From: Breviolum minutum Mf 1.05b.01
Lineage: Eukaryota > Sar > Dinophyceae > Suessiales > Symbiodiniaceae
Reading direction: 5' to 3'
Assembly: GCA_000507305.1 (NCBI GenBank)
Contig: DF240029.1
Location: forward strand, 1 to 64,000
DNA: 64,000 nt
In this document: positions 31,470 through 42,843 of the stretch, in pieces
Layout of the letters: each line of letters opens with the position of its first letter
Numbering within the stretch: position 1 is the stretch's first letter
Notes under the pieces: generated by a model
The model's input: the letters and a program-made list of their open reading frames with translations, nothing else
Told to the model about the DNA's origin: nothing
Databases searched by the model: none
Translations under genes and position numbers: made by a program

Positions 31470-32297
31470 ATGATCCATCAGAACTTCACTTTCCTTTCAC
31501 ATTTGGGAAAAATTTTTCAACTTCGGAAGTTCTGAATGATGAATGCGAGTTCCAATGTTTTTGAGGCACACGGACTTCTATGGTCTCAGGGTTCTGGTAG
31601 AGCCGGTGAGGGTCCGAAGCCAAGCTCATAAACAAGGAAGGGAGAAGATGTATCAGGATTATGGAATGGATACAGCGCAATATTATCTGACTGATGATTT
31701 AATACACGTATATGTATATATATATATATAAAACAATAATACAACATACATATTACATACTTATATAAAACTGATATAGTCATACCTGTCTAGTTTTGAA
31801 ATGCATCAAGAGAACTTAGATGTGAAACTTGGATGAATCTCAGGTGACGCTTCAACCGAATCACCTGAAGGCAGTAGCGGTGCTGCAAAATAACATCGTT
31901 CCTTGGTTTAGATGTCATGAGTGGTGGGGACTTTGAGATGACAATGGTACAATGGTAAAATGGCAGGTTGTTTTGAAGCAGTGTAAACCTGCAGTTTTTT
32001 TAGATGAGATTGCAAGGAGCATAGCTCCTGGGTCATGATTTGATCAAAACAAGCTTCAAAAAAAGGCTCACCTCATGTCACCTCAAATGGTCTTCATCAC
32101 TGCACCCTTCTCAGTTTTTGGTAGCCAAAGAGGTGTTTTGTGCAATTTTCAACAAAGGGGGTGTAGAATTTTTGTGTATTCACCTCTAAAGTAGATGGGC
32201 TCAATTTTTTCATGCATTGCTTTATCATAGCTCTGCAAGACCTATATTTTTTACAGACCCGTTGTACTGTACCCTCTACTTCGGGGTTGGACATCAG
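31470..32297. other. no gene seen, AT-rich
   Basis: Includes a short (TA)n run near 31713-31730. No exon supported. Confidence 0.4.
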
Positions 32298-33320
32298 CAC
32301 CATTGACCATGCCACGCCACGGCTGTCCTACCCTTCAGGACCAGTTGAAGGCGCAGATGGATACGGCACCACAGGCTCCAACGCAGGTGCCGTATCGTTT
32401 GGAGGGTGGTTGTGGGTTTGGTGATTGGAAGGGTTTTCTTGGAATTTATGGACCATTTGATGTATCTATATATTTAAATCCACATTCAACTAATTAGCTG
32501 GATGTTTTGGTTTATCAAAGAGTGGATGAGGATTGTTAACAATTTTGGAGATCTCAAGAATTTGTTTGTTAGGGTATCGGGTATTCGGCATTCACATGTC
32601 CTATGATGCTTCCTTTCAAAATTGGTCATCAGATCTCTTGGGACAAGCCATCGGTTGAGATTTTTGAAAAATTGCAAGGTTTGCAAAGCGGTGAGATGGT
32701 CACCCTCAATAAACTGACGGCTGGAACACCCAAAAATTGGTGATTTGTACATGTTTTTCCCTTTCAAAAGGGGTTCCCATGTTAGTTTTCGGGGCGGACC
32801 TGAATCATTCCACCTGCAAGGTCGGATTTCACGACTGGTAAGGTGTTTTCCTGTCATGAAATCATTTGTCTTGCAATCTATCATCAACCCCCATTTTTCG
32901 AAACAAAACAACATGCCAGAGTTTTCTTTCTCCATTTTTTTTCAAAAAACACTCCCGGATTGGACTAAACGATCTGATTCAGAACATTTCAATGGTTCTT
33001 ATGGATTGAAAATGGAAGATACTGTTGGTGATTCAGAAATTCCAAGGCCAACCACCTACAGTTGGATGTATATATTTTCAACCCGTCGGAAATAACGGCA
33101 TACCATATCAACTGTACCATATCAACTGATAACAGTTGTGCCACCATATCAATCAAACTGGCTGTAGCAAGTTACCGTATCAACTGGTTGGATGTTTTTT
33201 TTAACCAACCTGTAACTGGCGAGTGATCGCCTGGCGGTCCCGTGACAGGTGGATCACCCCTCACGCAGCTCCACCGTTGCACCGGTCGCGGCAAGCCATC
33301 CATGGACGGGGCATCTGAAG
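32298..33320 (+). CDS. two putative exons, Pro/Gln/Ser-rich
   Basis: Exon 32298-32386 (acceptor ACATCAG, donor GTGCCG) reads MPRHGCPTLQDQLKAQMDTA. Exon 33249-33320 (acceptor GACAG, donor GTGAGC) can follow in phase 0 (VDHPSRSSTVAPVAASHPWT) and is also open in phase 1. A family A copy lies in the intron between them. Function unknown. Confidence 0.4.
33021..33190. mobile_element. family A copy, internally rearranged
   Basis: Left arm ACTGTTGGTGATTCAGAAAT at 33021, followed by CCACCTACAGTTGGATGT. Downstream TACCATATCAACTG occurs as a perfect tandem at 33101-33114 and 33115-33128, with diverged copies at 33143 and 33173. The same TACCATATCAACTGGTG segment occurs in the family A copy at 56564. 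Confidence 0.5.
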
Positions 33321-33325
33321 GTGAG

Positions 33326-33484
33326 CAGTTGGTGGTTGGAGTTGTTGTTTTTTTGAGAAACTCAGAGTTGTATTGATATCTGGCTGGTAGCAACTCAAAT
33401 ATTTCTTATTTTCACCCCCGAAATTGGGGAAATGATCCAATTTGATTGAGACTTTTTTTAAAATGGGTTGGTTCAACCACCAAC
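33326..33484. mobile_element. fold-back element, family G copy 1
   Basis: Short arms TTGGTGGTTGGA and GGTTCAACCACCAAC with the family interior GGGGAAATGATCCAATTTGA. It begins five bases into the intron that follows the exon 33249-33320. Confidence 0.6.
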
Positions 33485-33582
33485 AAGTAATATTATAGAC
33501 ATGTCATTTTTGGAGTTAAGAACATTCTTCTCATATTGATGGTTTTTGAATGAACAATATTGATGTTGGTTTTAATTTCAAG

Positions 33583-34071
33583 AATCACCTTGAAGTTGGT
33601 TGTCACCATGTCCGGGGTACAAGGTGAGTATCCCTGTGCTGCGCGTGGGTGCTGTTGCTTTACCTGAAGAGCCAGAGTCATGCATTTTGGTTTTGGAGGT
33701 GGGCCATGGGATCCATTTTGGGGTGGGTTAAGAATGATTTTCTTTGAAAAAACAGTGAAATTGTTTTGGGGCTAGTGATACTGTTGGTGGACGAAATCCC
33801 AAACAACCACCTGGGATGTCTAAAACCCTGTAAATAATGGGATGAACTACCAACCTCAGCTGGTTTTTCACAGATTTCTGAACCATCAACAGTATAATGA
33901 GGTCTGTCAAATGAGACGACAACAACGTCGGTTGAAACGACCAGTACGACTGGGGGATTTTGCCAGGCTGTAACAGCAGATGCAATGGCTGCCATTGGCA
34001 CAGCCATTGGAGTTGAAACCTGCAGTGCGGCCGAACAGGCGGAGAATCACAGCGATGGGAAATGTGTATGG
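33583..34071 (+). CDS. two-exon fragment, Thr/Ala-rich protein
   Basis: Exon 33583-33623 (41 bases, donor GTGAGT) reads ITLKLVVTMSGVQ. It joins in phase 1 to 33902-34071, which starts with LSNETTTTSVETTSTTGG and continues with an Ala-rich helix and two Cys (VTADAMAAIGTAIGVETCSA). The intron holds a complete family A element. The donor at 34072 is GTAATG, with an alternative six bases earlier. Confidence 0.55.
33780..33893. mobile_element. fold-back element, family A copy 4
   Basis: Left arm ACTGTTGGTGGACGAAATCC, right arm ATTTCTGAACCATCAACAGT, interior CACCTGGGATGTCTAAAACC and CTGTAAATAATGGGAT. It occupies the 3-prime part of the intron 33624-33901 and ends eight bases before the acceptor. 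Confidence 0.75.
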
Positions 34072-34229
34072 GTAATGTGGGGTAAGCTCAAAAACAATTG
34101 AGTTGAGTTTTAAGGCTGGTGAAGTGTTTCTGCATAATATACTATACTATGGTTATACTACTGTTATGTGCCTGTGATTAATAAACACATGATGTTTGTT
34201 TGTGTCCACTTTGGACATTTTTCTTGAAG

Positions 34230-34387
34230 AAACCATGGACCTTAGTGATGAGGCAGCTGCCGCCGCTGCAGTGGCAGCTGCTTCGGCCTTGGCCTCGCGC
34301 TCTGCCAAAGCGGCAGCCAAAGCAGCCACGGCATCGGCAGCCGCGGCGGCAGCAGCTGCGGCTACAGCCAAAGATGCTGAGGAAAGC
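34230..34387 (+). CDS. putative exon encoding an Ala-rich helix
   Basis: Acceptor CTTGAAG, donor GTGACC. The frame reads ETMDLSDE followed by about 40 residues that are mostly Ala with Lys, Ser and Asp (ALASRSAKAAAKAATASA). Such helices occur in histone-H1-like and structural proteins. It may belong to the 33583-34071 gene but the phase does not join directly. Confidence 0.5.
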
Positions 34388-35187
34388 GTGACCGTACGGG
34401 GGCTTAAGTTAAGGGGAAGCTGTTGATCAGTCAGGGTTGGATGATTCATTTTTTGGTTTTTGGATGGCTAAATTGTGCCATTTGACACAATTTCTCGCAG
34501 CCTCTTAAGAGAAAATCAGAAGTACTGGTATGGAAAATCCTATCTACCCACTTGTCCCTTACTAAAGCCTTCCTTTTAGTTATATATGGTTATTTCTCGC
34601 CACAGGTAAATGTTGGATTGCATTGGTAGGGATTCTCATGAACTCCAACCCCTCACATTGGGATCTGCATAAAGGCCTCTGACTTTTGCTTTCGACTTCA
34701 AGCTCAGGTGCAAAAATCAGCAATGTTGATGGGGTGGGGAGTCATGTCTTTCCACCAGAAACTCTTTTTCCAACCAAAAATTTTGAAAGGATTCATTTTT
34801 CGGGGGCCTTTTGTGTGGATTTGGAAAAGGCAACGTCAAGTGGTTGCTTACCTTGGAGCTTGGAAGCCTCCAAAGTTGGCAAGCTTCACCTTTTTCAAAA
34901 TTTGAGCCATCATTGGGCCATGTTCGGGTTGGATACCCTTGCGGTTTCCGATTTTCAAGACGTTTCTTAGTTCGAATTCGGAGTTACCACACAAGGTGAT
35001 TACATGTTTTTTTCACACGATCTCGGAAGATATCTCTCAGTTCTACTCTCTGGTCTTCTAAGAATGATATCACCTGTGACTTCTGTTGCAGCTTTTTTGA
35101 GAACCATGACAGGGTTTGCTATATGTTTTTTTTTCCCCATCACCTTCGGGGGGCTGAAAAGCCGATGATCATCGACTAACCCTGCAG
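34388..35187. other. non-coding or intronic
   Basis: Open frames around 34686-34970 look like translated intron. A TTAGTTATATATGG segment near 34575 resembles the short family with CCCAGTTATATAGGG termini. No exon supported. Confidence 0.4.
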
Positions 35188-35320
35188 CTGTTGAGCCAGG
35201 TTGGTGCCGTCTATTGCGATGTGGTCTCAAGCACCGGGCCCGAGGCATGATGGGTCCAGTTGGTTGGCTCATTCGGAAGACACAACACGAAAAGTTTGTT
35301 TTATCTTGCAAAAATATCTG
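35188..35320 (+). CDS. putative exon, basic hypothetical protein
   Basis: Acceptor CCTGCAG at 35186-35187. The frame reads EPGWCRLLRCGLKHRARGMM and continues with a Trp/Ile/Arg stretch; the end is undefined and the frame stays open into AT-rich sequence. Confidence 0.4.
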
Positions 35321-35806
35321 CTTCATATTTTCATCTTTACCAGATTTTAACATATCGCACACGATGTGTTAGAAGAGGCTGTGTTTTCTTTGTTTTTCTT
35401 TGCTGTTTCATGATCATCTTGAGAAACAACAATCAAGGAATCAGCAAACTCGAAAAACAAAAAAGTGCGCCTGGTAGGAGCAAGAGATGCCTGCGATGGA
35501 GCCTACCATGATTAGCCTTCTGGTCCCAGCATACCAGGCAAAAGTTGGGGGAAGGTAGGTCAGGTTGGTTTTACAAGAAGGCAATCCTTGCAACATGGTA
35601 GCCAGATTTCAACAGAGAACTAGCCGGAACTGATGGATGAATGTGGAATAGTCATGAATACTGATCAACGTTTGATCAGTTTTTGTTCTCTCATTTCATG
35701 GAGTTAGTTGATCACGTTCGGTTTGATAAACCTCATGTCAAACAGATGACTTGGATTGTTTGATCCCAAGAAGAAAAACAAGAAACATGTCCCCATCTCC
35801 ACGCAG

Positions 35807-36572
35807 GGCTTAAGAACCAAGAGAAAGGCGTGCGGTGCGGGGTGCGGCGAATGTGGTCCAGGTAAGTTTTTTGATCGATTTTTTGTTGATTTCTAGGAAG
35901 GTATAGCAGCCTGAAGATTTCTGGTGGGAAAAATAGACAACCCATAAAGGCATACAATAGAGGTTTCACAAGCTTTGGTTGAAGGGAAGCGGGAAAAAGC
36001 GCTTGGGAATATTTTGTTTCAAAAAAAAGCTGGCGCAGTAGTAACAAAACACAAAATAACGCATATTTAATACATACATTCTCATACTTTTTAAAAGATC
36101 TTCCCTTCTACTTGCTTATCGTCAAAGTCGTCTACTCTGGGAGACTCGAACAAATCGATGAAGGTTCTCGTGAAAGGAGAGTTTGAACATATTCCTACGC
36201 TGTTTGAAATACCTGTAGTTCCAAAAGTCAACATTACTTCCATGAAACACAATTGGAAATTGGGCACACTTTTTTGTGGGAGGATTCACCAACACCTCTA
36301 GAAACTGGACCATTTGTTTTTTTAGCCTTTACTGGACCATCAGATCCAGGCATTGTTTTTTTTTGAAAGTTATTCCAATATCTAAGGCCGGTTTCCCAAA
36401 CTTCCAAGTTTTCGGGGGAAATCAGCGGTGCTTTTCAAACATCTCCGCGGGGGGTGGGAAGCTGGCAAAGCCAGGTTTGGAATAACAAGGAGCTTCTCCA
36501 GGTCTGGATTTCGGTGGTCCGTTGCTGGGAGGAATATGGCCTGCCGGGCGGCAAGGATTTTTCATCTGCTGA
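35807..36572 (+). CDS. two putative exons, Cys/Gly-rich
   Basis: Exon 35807-35861 (acceptor ACGCAG, donor GTAAGT) encodes a basic Cys-rich peptide (TKRKACGAGCGECGPG) reminiscent of zinc-binding Cys clusters. In phase 1 it can join to 36502-36572 (LDFGGPLLGGIWPAGRQGFF, TGA). The second exon is also open in another frame (VRCWEEYGLPGGKDFSSADL), so the join is tentative. Confidence 0.4.
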
Positions 36573-37114
36573 TTTGTTAGCAGCGAAAAAAAAAACAGCT
36601 TCACGGAAGTTTTCCTTTTTGTGTGGAAGTTTCACATCTTTTTTTTTTTGGGGGAAACATCCAAGCTGAAGAGATTTGAACAAATATCTCTAAATTTCCA
36701 AGTATTGGTTGGAGCTCGGAGCTCTACAAATCAAGTATTGGTTTCAAATGGTTGGAGATGGCTGGAAAAACCCTTCCCAGTAACTTCGACAACACTCACG
36801 ACTTTGGTGAAGGGTGATGGAGAAATTTTCGAGCTTCCAGTCAAAAGCCTGGTTGGGTCTTCGTTCTTTTTAGGGAAAACAACGTGTATTTTAGAGTGGA
36901 TCTTCCAACCGCGGCATCTTCGAGTACTAACATTTGGGTGAAAATTCTTGCTTTTTTTTCATATGTTTTTTTTTAAAGCAAGTCAAGTCCAAGGTTTTTG
37001 ATCCACTGATCCTTAGTGAAACTCTCAAAACAACCCTCATCAGATGTGGGTGGGTTGGAGGGCCGTTTTCGGGTTTCCCCCATGGGGAATGGGGGATTTG
37101 TTTCTGACGGCCAG
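36573..37114. other. intronic or intergenic, one possible exon
   Basis: About 36760-36855 reads KPFPVTSTTLTTLVKGDGEI in one plus frame, with no clear splice sites. Otherwise nothing. Confidence 0.35.
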
Positions 37115-37671
37115 GCACCATGTCCTCGGATCTCCATCAGCTGGGTGAACATCCATGCGAGCGAGGTGAATGCGGCAGTACTTTCGCGACTTTACAGGTC
37201 TCCGAGTGGTGGGTTGGGGGTGGATGAAGATAGGGTAAAAATGGTGTACCTGGACCTTCCAGTTTGGGTGCCAAATGGTTCCGTTACAGGGTGTCAATTT
37301 ACCATCCTTTAGGGTTTAATTGGCACCCCTTGGAAGGTGCTGGTATGAGAAAGTGATATTTGGATACTTGTTTTTATTAAATGAAATGTTGAATGTGCGT
37401 TTTTTTTGGGATAAGATAAAGGAGTTAATGACTCAAGACATGGAAGCATCTAAAGTTTAAAGGATAGAAAGTCACAGAGTTAGGAATCATTTACTGTATC
37501 AATCATTGACCTTTTTTTGAGATGATGCCCCCTGCTTGCAGTGTATTTTCTGTCTTTCGACTTGCCCAGTTGCTTCCAAGTGGCCAAATTCGCAGTTCAA
37601 TACAAGCAGCCACAAGGCCCGGCTGTGTGAACGATGGCCTTGTCACCACAAACCAATCAGCCTATAGTTGA
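37115..37671 (+). CDS. two-exon C-terminal fragment, hypothetical
   Basis: Exon 37115-37197 (acceptor GGCCAG, donor GTCTCC) and exon 37542-37671 (acceptor TTGCAG) join cleanly. In the preferred frame the peptide is helical and soluble (NIHASEVNAAVLSRLYSVFR, then LAQLLPSGQIRSSIQAATRP) and ends at TGA 37669. A second frame across the same join is also open and Cys/His-rich. The exon pair is better supported than the frame. Confidence 0.45.
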
Positions 37672-38565
37672 TATGATTTGATGTTGATCATTGCCATTGT
37701 GACCCTTTTCCTGGGAAGTTTCAATTAAAATCTGCAATTTGATACAATTTTTCAGATTATACCTGCAGACCTTTGCAAAGAAAAACAAAGGGCACCAGGC
37801 AAGAATCCTTGTTTTTTGTGGCCAACTGTGCAGGTGGTTTCTTACTCATGCAGGCTGATGAGGAGCAGCACTGGAGCTCAGTGAAAGTATAGACAACCGA
37901 ACACGTCAGCAGGTCCCAAGGGTTCCTACGGGTTCCTTGTTGCTTAAGGTTGGAAATTACCCGGGAACGCACTGGCAAGCGAGGCACATTTTTCTGATGA
38001 TTTTTGTAGCTGTCACTTCTGGAGGATGAGGATGGCTGTTTGGTTTCTCAGTTGGAACCACCAAAGTATCAGTGAAAGAAACCCTGGGGCCAGCCTTGGA
38101 ACTGGACCCTATATAAAATTAGATCGTCTATGAAACATTTTGGAGCCCATTGGAGCAAAGACCACGGGGTAGAGTTTCTCTGGTACGTTGGATCCTGCGT
38201 CATCCAAGACAACTCCAGAACAATTATGCACGTCAAAACTCATGGTTCCCTCAGTGACTTATTTGTTTTTTTCATTTTTTTTCAAGCAGCTTTGCAATTT
38301 CATCTTATAATGGTTAATTAGTGGTTTGGACAGGTGGTTTGGATTTTGGGATTCCCTTATAAAAGGGTTTGTTACTCAGGGGTGCCCCCAATTCGAATCC
38401 CACCTTACTCATCCGATGCCGCCAAATTGGTTTCACTGCCAGTTGCGCAAACTCTCCGGAACGCCTTGGGCATTTGTGTTGCAGACTTAGATTCAGCCGT
38501 GTTTTTTCGCCGAAACCCTTAAAGAAAAAACAACAACTTCCGGATGTAAAAAAATTCCACCTGAC
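37672..38565. other. two weak exon candidates
   Basis: About 38130-38265 (HFGAHWSKDHGVEFLWYVGS) and about 38415-38522 (DAAKLVSLPVAQTLRNALGI, ending VFFRRNP and TAA) are open and protein-like, each around 0.3. The rest is AT-rich. Confidence 0.3.
38331..38400. mobile_element. partial family E element
   Basis: GGTGGTTTGGATTTTGGGAT, a TTACTCAGGGGTGCCCC block and a following ATCCCACC match the interior of the complete family E element at 50751-50916; the outer arms are absent. Confidence 0.5.
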
Positions 38566-38640
38566 CTACTGTTGGATGCTTCAGAAATCCCACAAACAAC
38601 CCAACCACCTACAGTTTGGGATGTATTTTCAAACGCGTCG
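38566..38640. mobile_element. partial family A element
   Basis: CTGTTGGATGCTTCAGAAAT arm followed by AACCACCTACAGTTTGGGAT and a TTTCAAACGCGTCG end. It lies directly upstream of the acceptor of the exon at 38660. Confidence 0.5.
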
Positions 38641-38659
38641 CAAATCATGGGGATTTCAG

Positions 38660-38757
38660 CGGATCCCAACCTCCCTCGACTTGGCCAATTAAGGCGGTGC
38701 TTGGAGTACCAGAGAAAAGTCGTGACAGGCAGTTGTGGCAGTTGTTGGTTTGGGTAG
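38660..38757 (+). CDS. putative exon, hypothetical protein
   Basis: Acceptor ATTTCAG. The frame reads DPNLPRLGQLRRCLEYQRKV and then a Cys/Gly-rich end with TAG at 38755. A second frame is also open. Its acceptor is next to a family A remnant. Confidence 0.4.
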
Positions 38758-38888
38758 GAGAGTTGTTGGTTTGGAGACCATGCAGCAGTGAGACTTTCAG
38801 ATGGTCATCACACCACCCTTTGGTTTTGGCATCCACTACCGTATGTGTCTCATAAGTTGAAACTCTTGATTTTGGCTGAATTATTCAG

Positions 38889-39110
38889 TTTTAAAAGAAA
38901 CTACGGGACAAATCACCGAAGAATTGATTTCTGGGCTGGACATGTTCCGCTTCCTCAACAATCATCTCCACTTGATGTCGCAGCTCCAATCTGAAGGTCG
39001 AGCCGCATGATTGCGCGGCTGAAGGACGACATGGGATTGACCCTAGATGTAGCGAAGCGAAGGGCCAACAAAGTCTTGACTCGAGTGTACCTTGGTGGTG
39101 GTTTCACGAA
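38889..39110 (+). CDS. exon with apparent frame change, helical protein
   Basis: After TTATTCAG, 39 codons run to TGA 39008 (KETTGQITEELISGLDMFRF, then NNHLHLMSQLQSEG). From about 39005 another frame continues an equally protein-like helix (IARLKDDMGLTLDVAKRRAN, then KVLTRVYLGG). A GT follows SEG but the implied intron would be under 30 bases. A frameshift, a sequencing error or an unusual splice would explain it. Confidence 0.5.
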
Positions 39111-39255
39111 TATTTCAATGTGTGTTCCCAAAGGGGTCTGTAATCGAGCAGATTTTTGGATGATTTTTTAGGGCGTTCCAGTTTTGCTGTGAGATGTTTT
39201 TGGAGATTGGTTCCTTTCTGTCTTGAAAACCTCTTTGGAATGAATCTCTGTGCAG

Positions 39256-39371
39256 AGATTCTGCACCGGTTTCGAGACCGGACAGTGTTTTTTCCATTGA
39301 GGTCACGAACAAAAGGAATGAAGCAACAGCGCATTGCTAAAAGCAGGCTGGGCACAAAGATGGAATGTTGA
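39256..39371 (+). CDS. putative terminal exon, basic
   Basis: Acceptor TGTGCAG. The peptide EILHRFRDRTVFFPLRSRTK leads into a basic tail with TGA at 39369. It could follow the helical exon at 38889. Confidence 0.45.
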
Positions 39372-39540
39372 TCAATAAGATATTAATGCTAATATGGATG
39401 CACCATGCACCCACTTTATCGGAAACAGCTCATGTTTTTTTTTGAAACCTCGCAATATTGGATATCATAACAATAAAAAAATCCAAGTTTCATGAAGTTT
39501 CGTCTGTTATCTTCAAGTATACAACTGCAGCCTTTTAGAA

Positions 39541-39650
39541 TACACCCTCCAAGTTTAACAGCTAGCCCCTGGAAAAACAATGGTTGGAAGACTTTCTCCT
39601 TTCCTTTTGGGGCGTGTCCTATTTTCAGGGGGTTCAACTTCCAGGGAGTA
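39541..39650. mobile_element. fold-back element, family C copy 4
   Basis: Imperfect arms TACACCCTCCAAGTTTAACA (left) and its partner ending CTTCCAGGGAGTA at 39650, with an inner CCCCTGGAAAA/TTTTCAGGGG hairpin. The next exon begins 23 bases downstream. Confidence 0.7.
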
Positions 39651-39672
39651 TCTGCATCTGTCTCTGGTACAG

Positions 39673-39817
39673 GAGCGCCCTGCTGGACGTGCCGGGAGAA
39701 AAGAAGAGCCCAGTGCGATCCATGCTGCCCATGTGCCTGGGAAACAAAACAGTTGAGGGAGTTGCATTGAACCAAACATTGGGGGAGACTTCAAAATGGG
39801 ATTGTTATTTTTGGTAG
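39673..39817 (+). CDS. putative exon, hypothetical protein
   Basis: Acceptor GGTACAG. The frame reads SALLDVPGEKKSPVRSMLPM and then CLGNKTVEGVALNQTLGETS. It stays open to TAG 39815 but the last 20 bases look intronic. No family recognised. Confidence 0.45.
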
Positions 39818-40397
39818 ATGTCTTTTTTTGAATGAATCATGAAAAAGCAGACATTTGATCAGTGAAAAAACACCTACCAATTACATGGGGATTATACTAA
39901 GCTAGTAAAAAGAAATAGAATGCACAATTTTTGTAAAACAACCTACAAAAATCTTTGCTCCATTTGACCTAAGCTTGATATTTGTATCTACATTCTGAGT
40001 ATCATCGTTTTGATGTACATCCACTTGTCATGATTCATTTATTTTTCCGCTGACTCCCTGGAGCCAAAAAAGTCCATCTCCTACCGTCCTGGGCCAAAGG
40101 ATTTTACATCTTCCCCACCCGTTTTTTTTTCAAGGGGGGGACATATTTTTTTGACACTCCCGGAAGTCAACTTATATAGTTGGCTGGTTCACCAAAAAAA
40201 ACTACCAACCCCCCCCGAAAAAAGGAAAAAACAGGAGAACCACCGAAATATCCAAACAAAAATCCAAATAACCAAACCGAAATATCCAAACAATACGCAC
40301 CTCCAGGGGAACCAAAAAACGAAATATCCAGTTGTTGGGTTTTTTTTTGGTTCCCCATCGGAGGGGGTGGATCTCAACTCCTCGTCGGTATCTTCAG
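39818..40397. other. A-rich tandem and inverted repeats
   Basis: About 40240-40300 holds tandem copies of ACCGAAATATCCAAACAA-like units. About 40305-40362 is a small hairpin (GGGGAACCAAAAAA / TTTTTTTTGGTTCCCC). No exon. Confidence 0.6.
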
Positions 40398-40513
40398 GAT
40401 TGCTCGGGCTAATGATTTAGTAGCTGGAGCTGGACGAGTTGCCCAAGGTGCAGTGAAGGATACAGTAGGGGAAAGCTCAGAAACAAACCACACCGGATGT
40501 AGGAAAGGCATGG
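40398..40513 (+). CDS. putative exon, hypothetical protein
   Basis: Acceptor ATCTTCAG, donor GTATGG. The frame reads IARANDLVAGAGRVAQGAVK and then DTVGESSETNHTGCRKGM, a small soluble or amphipathic helix. Both splice sites and composition are good; the partners are unknown. Confidence 0.5.
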
Positions 40514-41148
40514 GTATGGTATGGGGATGATTTCTGGGGTTGAAGTTGGGGTTTCTTGGGTATCTTGATTGGGGGGTGGGTTGTTGGTTTCTAGCAGGTT
40601 GGTTGTAGGTGTGCAAAGATTTTAAGGAGTTCTCTTTTTGTTCTGGCGGAGCTGGGTTTTGGAGGAAATCATTTTTTTGTGTGAAACTCATTGGAAATTT
40701 TGTGGAATCCAAACCATCCAAAACTGCGTTCTTTGGATTGTGTGTCAATCTTTTTTCACTGATTCTACGACTTATGATGGCAATCGGTGAACACTTTTTT
40801 CTTCATCAGCTGGAAACATCTGGAAACAACTCCAAACCAGAGAAAGAAAACCCGTTCCCCCAACTTTTTTTGGAGATCAAACAAACACACAGAAAATGCC
40901 AAAACAGTTTTTTCATCCCCCGAAAATTGACTTTTTATCCGCAACAAAAAACCATCCCCCAAAGTGTCAAATGAGCCACTAAAAATACCATGGTTGGTTG
41001 GGTTGTATAGGGGATGATACTACCCAGTTATATAGGGATTCCTTATAACCAGTATAAGGATCCCCAGGAAGCCAACCAGGATTCAATGGAAAGTAGTGAG
41101 GGTTTTTTTCGTGGCTCCAATGATTCTCAAAAACGACCACTCTCCGAG

Positions 41149-42177
41149 GTGAAGCGTTCCGGCGAGGTCTTCAAGGAGCTTCGAAAAGCGGCTGCTGCAG
41201 AGATGGTGATCTCAAGGGAGGTGGAGGGGAACGGGGGGGGAAATCATGTGGCAAAAAGGGGATGGTATTTTCCAAAAAAAAAAGTTACCCTATAGGGGAA
41301 CTAATATATTCCCACCAGCTGAAAAAGGAACATCCTCTTCAAACGTGCCATTGGTATGGGGATATGTATTTTTTCAAAAGGTATTTATAGTTTAGTAGGT
41401 TATTATTTTGCAGTGTTACAAGTGCCAAGGTCCTAAAAGCAATACCAGTAAGTATTACTGCTAGTAGAACAGTAGTGGTACTGTGATCAAACGATGTGTT
41501 TGAGGGCCCATACCATGGGGGGGCCAGGAAAGTGCATGCAATGGGCGGCACTATATGTAGAAACTGATATTTGGAATTAGAGAAATGATGTATGGGATGA
41601 TATAGAGATGCTATTTTGGGATATTCCAGGTATGATAGTCTACATAGGGATGATGCTTGATATCGGAATCACATACTCATCAGATCTACCATTTCATCCA
41701 CCAACATTTGGAATTGAACCTCTCTTTACTTCTTCCAAGTACAAAGCACGAAGCATTTCTAATCTCCCTTGCAACAATCCAAGATGGCTGGCTGAAGAAT
41801 TTTCCCAAAGCAGATATATTTCCCATTAGAAAACCCGGGTTCCATAAACGATTCGATTGGCTGGCAAAGGAGGTCCATGTATCCGTTTTTTTTTGGGGAG
41901 AGCATTTACAGGGGTCCTTAAATTACCCATATTGGTGTGATCAAAAGGATAAAAATCTATGGTAATTTTGAGGATTTCCCTTACAATAGTGCATTGTTTG
42001 GGTTGGTAATAGAACGACCCCTGATTTACTGTTAATAATCTGAGCCCTTCGATGGAGTTGATTCCATTGGATTTTTTGTGGCAGGTAGATGAGGCGGATG
42101 AATTGGAACGAGTGGTGACCAAAGGACGAGCCGGGGAAGTCATCCGGCGCGGCGCGAGGTTCCGGAAATTGGGCATG
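41149..42177 (+). CDS. two-exon fragment, charged helical protein
   Basis: Exon 41149-41220 (acceptor TCCGAG, donor GTGGAG) encodes VKRSGEVFKELRKAAAAEMV. Exon 42085-42177 (acceptor GGCAG) continues in phase 0 with VDEADELERVVTKGRAGEVI and an Arg-rich end. The end at 42177 assumes a GC donor (ATG/GCAACT); a GT at 42157 is the alternative. The peptide is strongly charged and helical. Confidence 0.5.
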
Positions 42178-42325
42178 GCAACTTTTTTTTTGGGGGGTAG
42201 CAAAAATTGGAGTTCTTGCAGAAAATCAAGGAAATATTCCAGGTTGGTGAAATATGATGAGATTCATCCATACTTCATGTCTACTTTTTTTGGATAACAA
42301 AGCCCTACTCAGAAACGTTCTTCAG

Positions 42326-42843
42326 ATGGGAACCCACCGAACTGCGGTGGCAGGACTGGGCTTTGGGGAGAAGGATTCACAAGGCGAGGGGGTGAGCCTT
42401 TTTGGAGTCCAAAGACCCAGCTTTGCTCATTGGTAGGGAATCCTGAATCCATGGACCGTCCTAAAGACCTTTCTTTGTTTGGTCGTGGACTTTGTGGGTT
42501 TATATAAGATTGCGTCGACTCTGTGCCATTTAGTTTTGTGTCAGAAAACGATTTCGTGAGATTTCGTTCTGGTCATCATCATCACATCTCTGTCGTTTCC
42601 TTTTGTTCTTGTTTCGGTCACTTTGTGTTTCTCTCCAGTTGGAAGAGATCCGCCTTCCATCCCATCCCAAAAAACGAAAAAATCCCCCAACATCAAACGT
42701 CTGCAGGGAACAAGGAGAACTTTGGCTTGGCCATGTTGCCTGGATGGCCCTTGGCTGATTTGAAAGCAGCCATAAGGCATCGCTCTCGTTCCTGCACCGT
42801 CCGGGGCACCGAGGTTTTGGGGGTGTTGACCTGCGAAGATTGA
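42326..42843 (+). CDS. two putative exons, frame ambiguous
   Basis: Exon 42326-42391 (acceptor TTCTTCAG, donor GTGAGC) and exon 42707-42843 (acceptor CTGCAG) have good boundaries, but each is open in several frames. For example the first reads WEPTELRWQDWALGRRIHKA in one frame and MGTHRTAVAGLGFGEKDSQG in another. The longest second-exon reading (NKENFGLAMLPGWPLADLKA, TGA 42841) needs phase 1. Confidence 0.35.

Noticed and set aside
33895..34007. Minus-strand frame over the exon 33902-34071
   Set aside because: The plus-strand exon has matching splice sites and phase with 33583-33623; the minus reading has none.
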